In this document: piece after piece, positions 35,919-47,559 of the stretch
How positions within the stretch are numbered: position 1 is the first letter of the stretch
Layout of the letters: each line of letters opens with the position of its first letter
NCBI RefSeq assembly: GCF_014898055.3
Contig: NW_023600993.1
Coordinates: 17,264,850 to 17,328,849, forward strand
Length of the DNA stretch: 64,000 bases
Direction: 5' to 3'
Source: Talpa occidentalis
Lineage: Eukaryota; Chordata; Mammalia; Eulipotyphla; Talpidae
The notes under the pieces: generated by a model
What the model saw: the letters and a program-made list of their open reading frames with translations, nothing else
What the model was told of the DNA's origin: nothing
The model's database searches: none
Translations under genes and position numbers: made by a program

Positions 35919-36951
35919 TAACCATTTTGAAGAATGACTTAGATATATCAACTAGCAGTTTTCATGTCATACTGAAAATGAAATATTCTGTGGCTTATTT
36001 TACTTAATCCTTATTATAATTTACTTGGAAAATGTATAGCATCTCTGTAATAAGTGTGAAATGTTCTATATGTCTAGATGAGTGATCCACATATATTTTA
36101 AACATATATATTAAAAAACCATATATTTTTTTAAAAGCATATTTAAATTATAGGCAATTGATTAAACATTTTGCAAAGACTGCTTTTTGAGTTCATCAAA
36201 TTAGAAATGACTAAGGAACTAGTTTTTTTGTTAACATTGTCCAACAGGTAAAGTGTGGAAAGCATAAATATGTTTATATTCGGTCAGGAACACACTTGTT
36301 TAACGGTATTCAGGGATTTTAAAAGAAAGATTATCATACAAATTTGAAGGTATCTAGGATTACCTGTAATTTGTGGAGAATTAAATTTTTTGTCAACTTG
36401 CCTAACTTCCTACTGTTGGAATATTTGCTTTGTTTCTAAACACCTTATGATTGAGTTTATAAATTACTATGAAACATTAAAAAAACTTCTAATAACCAAA
36501 AAACTGCGGTGAGCTCACACAATCTGGCCCTGTTATAACTCAAATTTCTTATCTGCAGAAAGGAGAGACACAATGTCTTATCGTCTGTGTTTTATCAGAT
36601 TTTGATTGGGAATTTGAGCTATGTTTCTTATTCTGCTGAAGACATACTGAAACCAGACAAAGGATCTCAAGGTAAAGAATAGGAAACGGGTATTGATTTC
36701 CTTTATCCACCCCAGTCTCTTCGTATCTTTTTGTATTGTGCTATGATGGATTAGGTGGACAGGCCAGCAAATGTTTTACATTTGCTACCAATTTGATGGG
36801 CTTTGGAAAAAGGGATTTGAGGCATATGCTAGTAACAAGTAGAATCCTTAAAACCATATCTGGGTCAGTGTGATAAGTAGAAAGGCATATGTTCCCCTAT
36901 ATCAGAAGGCCACAAGCCTCCTATCTAATATCTTACTTCTCAGCACTCTCT

Positions 36952-36952
<1 letters not shown>
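35919..36952. other. Intergenic, nothing recognised
   Basis: AT-rich, no gene or named repeat. Confidence 0.45.

Positions 36953-37010
<58 letters not shown>
36953..37010 (+). repeat. (CA)29 microsatellite
   Basis: A 58-bp uninterrupted CA run, the longest pure dinucleotide repeat in the window. Likely length-variable. Confidence 0.98.
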
Positions 37011-37015
<5 letters not shown>

Positions 37016-37139
37016 ACTGAAATAAGTACTGATACTTTTCTTACTTTAAGATTTCTTTTGTTAATTTCTGTCTTTCTTTTCTCTGAAGTGAATATGCTCA
37101 TAAAAAATATTGTTTCTCATTCTCTCATAATCTTCTAGG

Positions 37140-37310
37140 TCATTATTTCTCAAAGTGTAGTCCATGGTGAGAGTGCATCTAAACCATCTAGGTTAAAACG
37201 CCAGATATAATGCTGATTCTATACCATTTGCAGAAGTCTTAGGGAGGGAGGCCCAGGAATCTGCATTTACTACAAGTATATTTACTTTTGAAAGTCATTG
37301 CTATAGCTTG
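37140..37310 (+). mobile_element. MER5A hAT element
   Basis: CATTATTTCTCAAAGTGTAGTCCATGG...AGGCCCAGGAATCTGCATTT...GAAAGTCATTGC follows MER5A on the + strand. Confidence 0.75.
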
Positions 37311-37983
37311 TTACATAGGATTTAAATTAAATAAACTAGGATTCAGCCCTTCCAAGTGCTACTTAAGACCCATAAAAAAGAAAAATGCAGATTAAGTGGA
37401 TGAGGCACACCACCTTCCCTGACCTCAGGAACATCCTAGCACACACCTCTGCCTCCCCCACCCGCATTCTTTTAAGGGCTTTGTCATTCTTTTTTCTCAG
37501 CAGTAAATTATTTACAACATAATTAAGCAGTCATTGTCTGAATGTTTGAGGGGGAGTATCCTATCCCATTCCACCTTTCTATTTTCTCCTGACATTCCCT
37601 CTCTTACTCCCTTTAGGAGAGTGAAGTTCAACAAATTTAAATAGGAAAGACAAAATAATTGTAGTAGAAATGTAACAATAGAAAGAATGAATTTCAACTA
37701 GATAGGATGGGGTAGTTGTCCAGTAGGTAGTGTGGTGTTAACCTCCCTCCATTTCCACCTCCCCACATTCTCTGTGCTCCTCACCCCCAGCCTTTTAGTT
37801 ACCCCATGGATAAAACCAAAATATCAGGTAACCCAAACTCCCTTCTGGAACAATGCATCTCAGAGCAGATACCTCTTTTTCCCCTCTTCCCATAAAAACT
37901 TTTCTGTTCAGCCCTCTAGGTTGAATCAAGAAAATGTTCTATTTTATATTCTCATTGTGCATAGTTCTTTTCTTGTAAATCAA
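37311..37983. other. Intergenic, nothing recognised
   Basis: No gene or named repeat identified. Confidence 0.45.
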
Positions 37984-39340
37984 CTTTTTGAAGTATAATT
38001 TATGTATAAAATTCACCCACCTACACCTGTACAAATAGCCCCACAGTCACAGTATATAACATTATCACTTCCAAAATTTTCTTCCTGCCCCTCTGCAGGC
38101 AATCTCACCACACATCCGCCCTCTCAGCCCCAGGCAACTACTGATGTGCTTTTGGTCACTTTGGGTGAATTTTGCTCTACAGTTTCCTATAAACAGAATC
38201 ATTTTTGTGTCTGATTTTGTTTCATCTAGTTGCATTCATGTTGTTGCATGTTTAATTATATCACAGTTGGTTTATTCATATTTCTGTAGATGGACATTTG
38301 GGCTGTTTCTACTTTGGAACCATTATGAACAAAGCTGTTATCACCACTATGTCACTTCTTTCTTGGACATGTTATAGGACAGGGAGAGGGGCAGCCCAAA
38401 CCCCGCAAACCTGCCTATTCTACATGGGTTCTGCCATCCGCCGCATCAACACAAAACATAGGAGACTTTAATGGGAAGGAACTTTAATTAAACTAGGAAA
38501 CAATACAGGTGAGGCAAAGAGTCTAGTTTCTAAATGAAGCACCCAAAGTTACCCATCCCCTCGTGGGTAAAACTCCATCCATATGGGGTCGGCCCAGAGC
38601 AAGGCCCCAAAGCCTGCCACAAGTCTAAAACATCTTCCAGTGGGGACCCACAGAAAAGGGTCACAAACAACCGGACAAGCCCGGAAGGAAAAGAGCAAAA
38701 TCAACATCCAGATAAAAGCTGCCATTGTCACCTCCCCACGGGTCTCACCCACATCTGTGTCACCCAGTCCACGACCAAAAGACAAGCGCAGTTTCTTCAC
38801 ATGTCTCTAGGCTCCATGAGCCTCCTCCAGGTCTCCTGGCTCCATCCTGCTTCCTTCCTTCCCCAGTCTCTTCTTCTGCTTCTCCTCTTCCTGCTCAGCT
38901 CCACCCTCCCTTGGGTGGGGCAGGGAACCTCCCCCTTTCCTGGGGACCACCCTGTTGCAGACATACATTTTCACTTGTCCTGGGTAAATACCTAGGAGCA
39001 GAATTACGACATCATATGGTAAGCTTATATTTAACTTTAAAAGAAATTGCCAAACAGCTGTCCAAAGTAGTTATATCATTGTACATTCCCACCAGCAATG
39101 AATGAGAGCTCCAGTTGTTGGACATCTTCATGGATACTTAGCATTGCCAACATTTTCAGTTTTAGCCATCTGAATGGCTGTGAACTGGTACATCATGGTG
39201 ATTTTAATTTACAGTTCTCTGATGGGTAATGATGATGAGCGCATTTACATGGGCTTTTCATTCCCATTATATATAGTTTCTTTTCTGATATACCTGTTCA
39301 AATCTCTTGTTCATTTCCAATATGTCTTTTTTTCTGATTA
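37984..39340 (-). mobile_element. Old L1 3' region, antisense, split by an LTR
   Basis: The left part (37984-38369) reads TTGAAGTATAATTTATGTATAAAATTCACCC ... CAGTTGGTTTATTCATATTTCTGTAGATGGACATTTGGGCTG. The right part (from 38960) reads ACATTTTCACTTG...GGGTAAATACCTAGGAGCAGAATTACG and continues to about 39340. This is a typical antisense L1M 3' region. The solo LTR at 38370-38959 interrupts it without loss of L1 sequence. Confidence 0.85.
38370..38959 (-). mobile_element. Solo LTR, class I ERV-like, 4-bp TSD
   Basis: A 590-bp unit with TG...CA ends on the + strand (TGTTATAGGACAGGG ... CACCCTGTTGCA) flanked by an exact 4-bp duplication GACA (38366-38369 and 38960-38963), the length typical of gammaretrovirus-like ERVs. 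Orientation is minus: on that strand a CCCATTAAAGTCTCC poly-A-like signal precedes a G/C-rich U5, and the end CTGTCCTATAACA equals that of the LTR at 11.4 kb. No gag, pol or env follows. Frames read inside it on both strands (for example minus 38549-38800) are not supported as genes. Confidence 0.88.
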
Positions 39341-39344
39341 CGCA

Positions 39345-39372
39345 CACATACACACACACACACAAACACATA
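39345..39372 (+). repeat. (CA)n microsatellite
   Basis: Interrupted ACACA/CATA run at the edge of the L1. Confidence 0.85.
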
Positions 39373-39544
39373 CTCACTTGCACAATATTTTTGAAACTGA
39401 ACTCAAATAACTGATTCTGATGGTAGTATTAGACCTAGTGGTAAAAAGTGGAGTCTTTTTGTTACATAGAGTGAATGAGATTTTTGCCCCAAGTAAGCAA
39501 CAAATTACTAGGACCCAGTATTAACATTGCCCCTGCTTTGTTTT

Positions 39545-39785
39545 GATATAACATAGTAATTAGGCACACAGACTGGAGTCACTCAGTCGGGGTTTAAAAC
39601 TGGCTCTACCACTTACTAAGTATATAACATTGGGCTCGGTGCCCAATTTGTGCCTCAGTTTCCTCTGCTAAAAAGAGACAATGTTTACCTATTAGGATTG
39701 TTGATATTTAAATGAGGGCATATGAAGCACATTGCACAGTTCAAATATAGAGGGAATACTTGGTAAATGTTTGCTGTTATCAGGA
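39545..39785 (+). mobile_element. MIR element, nearly full length
   Basis: The order ACATAGTAATTAGGCACACAGACTGGAGTC, GGCTCTACCACTTACTAAG, GTGCCTCAGTTTCCTC, TTAGGATTGTTGATATTTAAATG and TTGGTAAATGTTTGCTGTTATC matches MIR from its tRNA-like head to its 3' end. Confidence 0.85.
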
Positions 39786-40265
39786 TCAAGAATCTGAGTT
39801 TTGTTCATTAAAATGCTCACCCAACCAAATTCTTTCCAGATTCTTTGTCTGTATAGCATCAATTCTTTCCTCTTGTGCTCAATTCTATTTTTACAACTGT
39901 TTTCTAGATAAGCAATATTTGGAGACTTATTTTCCTGCTTTCAGACAATTTGCAAAATGGTAGGAAAGGAGGTGGTGTGAAGGGTTTAACTGTTAGGCTT
40001 TAAATTTTAAATTAATTTATACTGATTTGTTCCTTGGAAGTCTAATTATTTATATAATACTTTAAGAGTGTCCTAAGATAAGTTAAAACTCAAGAGATGG
40101 AAGAGAACTAGATTCACCCCAGCAGGAGGCAGGGAGCCACAGTTGACAATCAGATCATTTCATTTCAAAGCAGAATATGAATTGCTTCCAAGACAAACAG
40201 AGGAAGTGAAACTTTAACAACTTTTGGCTTTGACCTCCGGGAAGCCCTAAAAATTCCTAAAAGCA
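39786..40265. other. Intergenic, nothing recognised
   Basis: No gene or named repeat. Confidence 0.45.
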
Positions 40266-40269
40266 CATA

Positions 40270-40975
40270 TTAATTTTTTTTAAAAAACAAAGAAATGAGA
40301 TGTATTAGATTAATCAAATAAAAGACAAAACCACATGATCACCTCAATAGGCACAGAAAAAAACATTTGAAAAAAGTCCAAAATTCATTCATGATAAAAA
40401 CTCTCAAACTAAGAATAGACCAGAACTTCCTCAACCTGATAAAGGACATCTATAAAAAACTCATAGCTAACATCACTCTTAATGCTAAAAGACTGGATGT
40501 CTAAGATCAGGAACAAGGCAAGGATATCTGCTTTCACCAAATTATTCAATCTTGATACTAGTGCAATAAAAAAAATCTGTTTAATTAAGGGCATCCAGAT
40601 TGGAAAAAAGAAGTAAAACTGTCCTTATGAACTGATGATACAATCCTATATGAAAATGTAAAGGAATTCACAGAAATTTACCAGAGCTAGTAAAGGACTT
40701 TAGCATGATTACGAGATCAATATACAAATGTTAGGTGTATTTCCATATGCTGTCAATTAACAACCATCTATTGAAATTAAGAAAACAATTTCTTTACAGT
40801 AACAGCAGAGGAAATAAAATTTTTAGAAATAAATTTAACAGAAGAAATGCAAGCAAGACTTTCATACTGGATACTACAAAACATTACTGAAAGAAACTGA
40901 AGACCTAAGTAGATGGAAGACTATCCTCGCATTGATCTATAAATTGAATGTAATCCCTATGAAAATCTCCCCAGA
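40270..40975 (+). mobile_element. L1 ORF2 reverse-transcriptase region, decayed
   Basis: Sense-strand remnants include ATCACCTCAATAGGCACAGAAAAA, AACTTCCTCAACCTGATAAAGG, ATGCTAAAAGACTGGATG, ATCAGGAACAAGGCAAGGATATC, GGGCATCCAGATTGG and AACTGATGATACAATCCTATATG. These follow the order of L1 ORF2 around and after the RT catalytic region. Stops and frameshifts are frequent. No 3' end is attached. Confidence 0.85.
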
Positions 40976-41404
40976 TAGGCTAAAAAAGTGAGTAGTCACT
41001 GTTAATTTGCCCTGAACCATGATGTGGCCCAGGCACAAGGGTACAAATGGAAGTCTCAGCCACACCCTGCTCTCATTCCCTTGGATCTGTCTTACATCAA
41101 GAGGGGTCTCATGAGTGTGTGTGTGTGTGTGTGTGTGTACACACCAGTTCATAGGTATAACTTCTAATGTTTCCTCTCCTAGCTCCCCCCGGCCACCTTT
41201 TCAACATACAACTGTACACACTAGAAACACAGCCCTCTTTCAGGAAGCCAGACTCACGGCAGAGGTGCAAGGAGTTGTTAGGAAATAGCTCTCTTGGAGA
41301 CAACTAAGTGGGGGATCCCATAGTTCTGTTTAGCAGAGGCTTCCTGTGGGCATATCGACTTGGCCCTACTGACTACTCAGAAGGGAGCCAGAGGTGACTT
41401 TTAT
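40976..41404. other. Intergenic with a GT run
   Basis: No gene. A (GT)n microsatellite occupies 41114-41138. Confidence 0.5.
41114..41138 (+). repeat. (GT)n microsatellite
   Basis: About 12 GT units. Confidence 0.97.
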
Positions 41405-41525
41405 AGCAATGTTTCTCAAACTTCCATATGCAAACAATCACTGGGGATCTTGTTACAATGTAGGTTTTAGTAGTTCAGAGGCAAGGTCTAATGGTCTGTA
41501 TTTCTAACAAGTTTTTGGGTGATGC
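41405..41525 (+). mobile_element. MER5A hAT fragment
   Basis: ATGTTTCTCAAACTTCCATATGC...ATCACTGGGGATCTTGTTACAATG...TCTGTATTTCTAACAAGTTTTTGGGTGATGC follows MER5A on the + strand with a short central deletion. Confidence 0.75.
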
Positions 41526-41699
41526 TCTGTGCCTATTCTGTGGACCAAACACTGGCCTTACTCAGTACTCCCACTGAGCTGGCCCGAATGGCAGAACTTA
41601 GTCATGGAATGGGAGTAAATTACATGGACGGGAAAGGTTACTTTAGGGCTATCAAGCTTTCATCACCTAGGACTGAGTGTGTTGGTGATGGCAATGGTG

Positions 41700-41900
41700 A
41701 GCCAACAAACAGTGTTTACAGAACTCACTGTTGTGGAGTTCATAGTCTAATGGGCAAGTTAGACAAATAAATAATTGCAAGGCATTGTCTAAAGGGGAAT
41801 TGTAGATGTAGCTATGAGACACACAGGTGACACAGCAGAGGAGAGGAATGTCTAAGCAGGGCATTGGGGGATGAAATGGCTTAATGGAGCAAAGAGAGGG
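41700..41900 (-). mobile_element. L2 fragment, antisense
   Basis: GAGTTCATAGTCTAATGGGCAAGTTAGACAAATAAATAATTGC resembles the complement of the L2 3' segment just upstream of its terminus. Confidence 0.6.
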
Positions 41901-41928
41901 AATTCAAGGCAAAGAGAATTACGCATCT

Positions 41929-42472
41929 GTGGCAGATAGTGTTTTTCATAGACGACCGGAGCAATCTATAGTTCCACAAAACCTTCTAGAAACTTTCCAC
42001 TAACCTATCAAGAGGTGAAGTTTAATTCTCTCTCCTTGAATTTGGGTGGATTTATGATTGTTACACAATTACAAGGTAGTGAAAGGACATTAAGTGACTT
42101 ATAAGGCTAGGTTAGAAGAGACTGTCATTTTGTCTGACTTTCTGGGTTGCTTGCCTTTTGGAACCCAACCACCAAGCTGTGAGGAAGTAGAAATACCCAT
42201 GGAAAGTCCTGGCGGGGAGAATCTAGTATCTCTACTCAGGATGCCTGCTGGTCTGCTTGCCAACATCAACTGGCCAGTCAGGTGAATGAGCCATCCTGAA
42301 AGTAGGTCTTCCTACCTCTAATCAAACTGCTCCAGGTGATATAGTGTAGAGCAGAGATAAGCCACTCCCACCAAGCCCTGGGCAAATAGCAGATTCATGA
42401 TCAAAATAAATAATTGCTTTTGTTTCTACCACCAACTTTTGGAGTCATTTGTCATACAGCATTCGATTCCAA
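41929..42472 (+). mobile_element. MLT1-type (MaLR) LTR
   Basis: Recognisable ordered blocks are CTCCTTGAATTTGGGTGG, GTGACTTATAAGGCTAGG, GAATGAGCCATCCTGAAAG, AAATAAATAATTGCTTTTG and CACCAACTTTTGGAGTCATTTGTCATACAGC. These are the body and 3' end of a MaLR LTR, with the AATAAA poly-A region near 42405. Solo, diverged. Confidence 0.8.
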
Positions 42473-44667
42473 GAATAAAATCTAAAGGTAAAGAAGTGTG
42501 AAACAGCCTGGTGTTTTAAAACATGACACAAATAAGGGCATGTTTATGTATAACTCACCAATTAGAAATAAAAACATAAAAATATGGAAATGTTGGGAAT
42601 GTTGAATTTGTGAAGCAGAGAGAAAAAAGTTTAGTAAACAAACTATTAATAGTGTAAACACATGACGTTGTATTGTGTAGTCAACCATGCTTGAACTAAT
42701 TATTATTCATGGCTCTGCCAGAAAATGTTCTGGATATAAATGTATCTATATAAAAAAGTTTTCTTGCTGGAAAAAAAGTAAATTTTTATTGAAAATAAAA
42801 TACTAACAATCTGCTATTTTGTGTGTACCTTACATGAAGCCAGGTTGGCAATTTCCCAAAGAAATCAATTATAGTTTTTCCTACCAAAATGAGGAATGAT
42901 ATCATTTCAAAAACAAATTAAAAAGCCCACCTGAATTTTATTGGGGGGAATAAGTCTTTATATGCAAAGGATAAAAGTATGTAATTCTGACATGTCATCA
43001 ATACCTTTGGTTTCCCTTCTAAATACACATTTCTAAGTGAACCGATCAAGAGTTTCTCAAAGAGGTAAAATTTATGACTAGTCTTTAATGTTGACAGCCT
43101 TATTTTCTATATGGCTGAGGAATTGCAGGCACGTGCAAATTTGAGAGATAAAGATTTAGAGTTTACTGATATGCCAAGAATATTCCCTGGGCTGTGGGTA
43201 ATTTGAAAAAACTTTTTTTTTTATTTTTTTACCTTAGCTAATGTTTCACTGACGCCATGTGGGAATTTATATCCCATGGGTAATTTATATTACATGTAGG
43301 TGTTCAAATTCAGGGATTCCTGGGATGAAGATAGCAGGTGACAAATAGCTTCCTTCTGGGCTTAGCTAAGCCAGCTCCTCCTGGAATATTGTGTTGTATT
43401 CCTGCTTCCATGTTTTAAGAGAAATACAAATTGGAATACATTTGAAAGAGAGCGACTTGAGTGGTGAGGGAACACAAACCGGTGTCACTGGAGGGACAAA
43501 TGAAGAAAAGGGAGGAGACATTTCACAGTGCGTGGTAGGCATTTTTAAGCAAGGAAAGAGCTTTCTTGCAGAAGACTTGTTAGCATTGGTCTGCAGTCCC
43601 CAAAGCACAATGAAAAAAGAATTTGGAGGCAATTGAGGGATGAAGAAAGATGGGACATCAGCTGTCAGAGGAGGTAGGAGTTCCCATCACTGGAGACATT
43701 CAAGCAGATTATTTTGAATGAATTCTAAGACAAAGACTGGTTAGACATTAGGACCTACAAGGTACGTTCCACTGTTGCCAAGAGCTTGACCTCTTTAAGT
43801 GTCCCCACACCATCACCTCTAGGAGTGACCAGGTGTGCTACCTTTTGTCTTAGAATATAGCCCATTCTTTTCTATATCTGGCTCCTATAAGCAATGACAT
43901 GTCCTGAAGCCTCCAAAGCCTGTCAAATTCCAGAGGGAATTTTCTGTCTACCTCTGATGGCTAACAATATCTCTGTGCCAGTGCTTCCCCGGGCAAAGAC
44001 AGCATTTCCTGCCCCTTTACCCTGCAATACACACACACCTCCCCCAACACAACCAGGCCAGACATCCTCTCTTTTTTGTGTTATACTGTGCCACTGCTGT
44101 CAAGGCAGGACCCCGTGGTGCCAAATAGATTTTATGAACAAATATCTGTTAATTTCAAGTCACAGATATTCTTTCCTTTGGATTTAAGAAAAGTCTACAG
44201 GAACTGAGTAGGAAAATTCAGGGAGTAACAGATTTTACATTTTCCTTTCAACTGCCTTTCTCCAGAGTGATTGGTCATTATGTTCAAGCAAATCTCCTAG
44301 GTCTCCCTTCTCTTTTTTCACTTAGAGTCTGATATTCTCAGGATACTACTTGGTCCCTCATCTAAATCTCCCTCGTTCTCCTTGGGGCTTGCTCTACAAC
44401 CTCGGTAGTGACGTTCTGACAGTCTGAATCCTGAATGAAGACAGATTAGACTCGAGCTGTGGCCCTGTCTTTCCTTTCACCTTTCTGTCCTCACCTATAT
44501 GATTCTATGACTAAGAGATGAGAGCATAGAATAAGAAACAGAAGATAACAAATCAAAAATGTTTCATGTTAGTGGAAGAGAAGAAAACTAAGTGGTGTGG
44601 ATGGCTTAATTATAAGTTTTAGGTTGAATTAAGAAAATTCATTACTATGCTTATACTATTAGTGTGA
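42473..44667. other. Intergenic, nothing recognised
   Basis: About 2.2 kb without supported gene or named repeat. Frames at 43391-43636 and 43894-44187 have no family motif. Confidence 0.45.
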
Positions 44668-44668
44668 C

Positions 44669-44725
44669 AGTACTCACATAATTTAGCAGTACTCACATAA
44701 TTTGAAAGTACTCACATAATTTAGC
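44669..44725 (+). repeat. Three 19-bp tandem units
   Basis: AGTACTCACATAATTTAGC occurs at 44669-44687 and 44707-44725, with AGTACTCACATAATTTGAA between them at 44688-44706. Confidence 0.95.
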
Positions 44726-44989
44726 AGTAACAGTGTAATCCGCCACAAAATTTCAGTAATGAAAATGTAGTCTACAAATCAGAATGTAGTTGTTGATAAT
44801 ATTCACGAAACAATTTTTATAATTCATTCAATGCAAATTATAAATTTTGACTCAAATTGAAAATATGTTGTCTATATGCTATACAAATATATTTATATAC
44901 ACACACCTCATGTATATCATTGATATTCTGCAACACGAGTTAAGAAGCAGCTAGTTGTGCGTGCCCTTGGTAAAGTTACCTACATAAGT

Positions 44990-45115
44990 TATTAACTATT
45001 TAAATAAGTCCCATTAGTAAACAAGGAATCTGAGTCAGCAAGGAGTTAAGTAACTTGCCCAGGGATCACTGCAAGAAAGAAGTAGAACCAGGGTCATGGA
45101 ACCAGACAGCCCAGT
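44990..45115 (-). mobile_element. MIR fragment
   Basis: AAACAAGGAATCTGAGTCAGC...GTTAAGTAACTTGCCCAGGGATCACTGC...GAACCAGGGTC is the complement of MIR. Confidence 0.7.
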
Positions 45116-45495
45116 TTCAAAGCATCTCTGGACTGCTTAAGAAAGGTACAAATTAGGGCAAGGCTTCCCTCCTTCTGTCTTTGTTTCCTTCTGAGGTTTC
45201 CCTAAGTTTCAAATATTTTAATTTATTGTACAAATAATGTGTAATTATAACAGAAAATCTCATCTACAATTTATTGCTCCACTGCTCAATAAATCCCTCT
45301 TACATGCCATTATTCTTGCTCTCTTCAGACCCTTCATCCATACTCAGCAGCTACTTAAATCCCTCTGTATTTCTAGGAGGTTGGATGCAACCACTCATTT
45401 TAGGAGTAGGACTCTGCCTGGCAGGAACTACTCAGCAGTAGTACCCTTGATATGCAAAGGACTTGAGGGAACATCGTCATTAGACAGTAAAGAAG
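45116..45495. other. Intergenic, nothing recognised
   Basis: No gene or named repeat. Confidence 0.45.
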
Positions 45496-45965
45496 ATGTA
45501 TATTAATTATGTATTGATGCATGACAAATCCTCTAAAAACTTAGTGACTAAAAACAACAAACATTTATGACAAGGCAAAAGGATGGCTCAGCTGGGTGTT
45601 TCCAGCTCAGGGTTTTTCCTGTGGTTATAGTGAAGATGTTGAACAGGTTTGCATCATTTGAAGGCTTAGTTAAGGCAGAAGACTCTGCTTCAGAGCTCAT
45701 GCATGGGGGTGTCAGTTTAGACCTGTTTCTAGCCACATGGGCTGCTCCTTAGGGATGCTCACAATATGGCTTCTAGCCTCAGAGAGAGGGAAGGAGGGAG
45801 GGGGAGAAGAGAGAGAGAGAAGGTAGAAGAGAGAGAGAGAGACATTGGGAATTAGAGAATGATTCTGTGTTGGTACATACTAGGTAATGGGTCCCTATTA
45901 TATCAGCTGTAATGAGGCTTCAATTTTCCCATATCAGTGTTGTCCTTCTTAAGTATTCAAAGCAT
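45496..45965 (-). mobile_element. MaLR/MLT1-related LTR, antisense
   Basis: ATGCATGACAAATCCTCTAAAAACTTAGTGACTAAAAACAACAAACATTTATGAC is the complement of the characteristic 3' end of MaLR LTRs. Downstream CATGGGCTGCTCCTTAGGGATGCTCACAATATGGC fits the same antisense element. It contains the (GA)n block at 45781-45842. Subfamily not assigned. Confidence 0.65.
45781..45842 (+). repeat. GA-rich simple repeat
   Basis: GAGA/GGGA tract with GAAGG interruptions inside the antisense LTR. Confidence 0.9.
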
Positions 45966-46585
45966 TCAGAGTGAAAACAGGGCATCTACAATCCCTTTCA
46001 AACCAGGCTGTAAGCAAAAAAGATTACTGTCTTCCATCTCATTTTCTCAGGGTGCTAATCTTTGATGAACTTAAGCCAATATGACATTTCTTCTGGGGAG
46101 GGGGGCAACCCAAATTTTTAACAACCTCTGATTATCATGTACCCAGCAAGAATGAAAGCTACTTAAATGAGCACCAGCTCTACTAGTATGATCCATTTTG
46201 TTAAAGTTCAGTCCATTTACTCCCAGAGAGGTGCTTTCACCTTTCAGTCAAACTGGAAAACTAATTGTGACTCTATCTACTCATAAAATTGGCAGTAACA
46301 CAAGTTATAAGAAGGGCCCTAAAAAAAAAAAAATCTCATCTGCCAATTGTAGGAGAAAAAAAATGCAGGCTCTATATTAAAGCTCAGAAATAAGAAGCAT
46401 AGGAAAGGACAGAGCAAGTTCCTGACGACAGATTGATAGACTAGAGCAGGAAATTCAAGGAAAGTAAGTTATTTGTTTTAGAGACCAAGTTTGAGTCTCA
46501 GGGGGAGAGGAACTGAGAAATTCAAGTACAATCTACGTTTGCAACACTGGACTCATTCTATAGTGTCCTGAAGTTCAGAGATTCC
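45966..46585. other. Intergenic, nothing recognised
   Basis: No gene or named repeat. Confidence 0.45.
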
Positions 46586-46589
46586 AGAG

Positions 46590-46805
46590 CCCAACTGCTG
46601 ATTTCAAGTCCCACTTCTGCTATTCTCCAGCTGCATGGTAGTGAACGTAACTAAATCTCTCTGCACTTCTGTACTATCATCTGTACAGTGAGGTTGGTCT
46701 GAATGAGACAGACCATCCTCATGCGGTGTCTGTGAGTGCATGTACAATGCTAGCACTTTGCCTGGTCCAAATTAAGAACACAATAAGTGCCAATTATTAT
46801 TATTG
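46590..46805 (+). mobile_element. MIR element
   Basis: CAAGTCCCACTTCTGCTATTCTCCAGCTGCATGG...TCTCTGCACTTCTGTACTATCATCTGTACAG...ACACAATAAGTGCC follows MIR on the + strand. Confidence 0.75.
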
Positions 46806-46854
46806 ACAAAATTAGAACAATGTCTATTATGCCGTCAACTGAAAGAGGTTAATT

Positions 46855-46935
46855 TCATTCACTGAACCAGTTTTTATTGAATAGATATAGCAATGAACCC
46901 CAGCCAAGAAAATCCTGTTCTCAAGGTGCTTATAT
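46855..46935 (-). mobile_element. L2 3'-end fragment
   Basis: CAGTTTTTATTGAATAGATATAGCAATGAACC...TCTCAAGGTGCTTATATG resembles the complement of the L2 terminus. Confidence 0.55.
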
Positions 46936-47053
46936 GTGGAGGAAGGAGGGAAAGGGGTGAGAAGGGTAAACAAGCAAAACTAAAATAAACAAGCAAAAAT
47001 ATGTCAGATTTATTATGATGATCATAAATATAAACAAAGCAGAGATGGGGAAC

Positions 47054-47392
47054 AGAAAGTGCTGGGGGAGGGCCCCCCTGGTGGCGCAGGGGTTAAAGTC
47101 TCAGTGCTATCAAGCTATTGCCAGCCACTGCAACTTGAGTTCAATCCCCAGTCAGGGAGCTAAATCACGTGGCCCAGCAGGCCTCTCCTGTTTTGCCCGC
47201 TGCTCTGCTCAGCAGTGTTTCAGTAGATCTGCCTGTTCTGCTCCTCACTCTGTCTCTGGTGAATACTCTCTCTCACACACACACACACCCCCACACACCC
47301 CTGGCCTACACCCCAGTTTTTGTATGCATAAATAAGTAAATCTTTACCAAAAAAAAAAAAAAAAAAAGAAAAGAAAGAAAGTGCTAGGGGAG
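47054..47392 (+). mobile_element. tRNA-derived SINE, type A, with TSD
   Basis: The element at 47071-47375 is flanked by AGAAAGTGCTGGGGGAG (47054-47070) and AGAAAGTGCTAGGGGAG (47376-47392), one change in 17. A box TGGCGCAGGGG, B box GAGTTCAATCCCC, and a (CA)n insertion at 47273-47300 that expanded inside the body. Tail CTTTACC then a long A run. Confidence 0.93.
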
Positions 47393-47559
47393 AGGTGGGA
47401 GGAAAGAATGTCCTAGAGAAAGGAAATTATAAGTCAGAGTCTGGAGGCCAAAAAACATTGGGGTGTTCCATAACACAAGGAGGCTAGTGTAGCTGGAAAG
47501 ATGTGAAGATGGGATAGAGTCACACAGTGTGAGACCAGAGAGATTTTCCTTGGGGGTGG

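Noticed and set aside
38534..39105. Plus-strand open frames of 126-153 codons near 38.5-39.1 kb
   Set aside because: They lie in the antisense strand of a solo LTR and run into L1 sequence. No protein family is recognisable.
43366..44187. Possible small genes or processed pseudogene at 43.4-44.2 kb
   Set aside because: No recognisable protein, poly-A tail or target duplication. The frames are of a length expected by chance.
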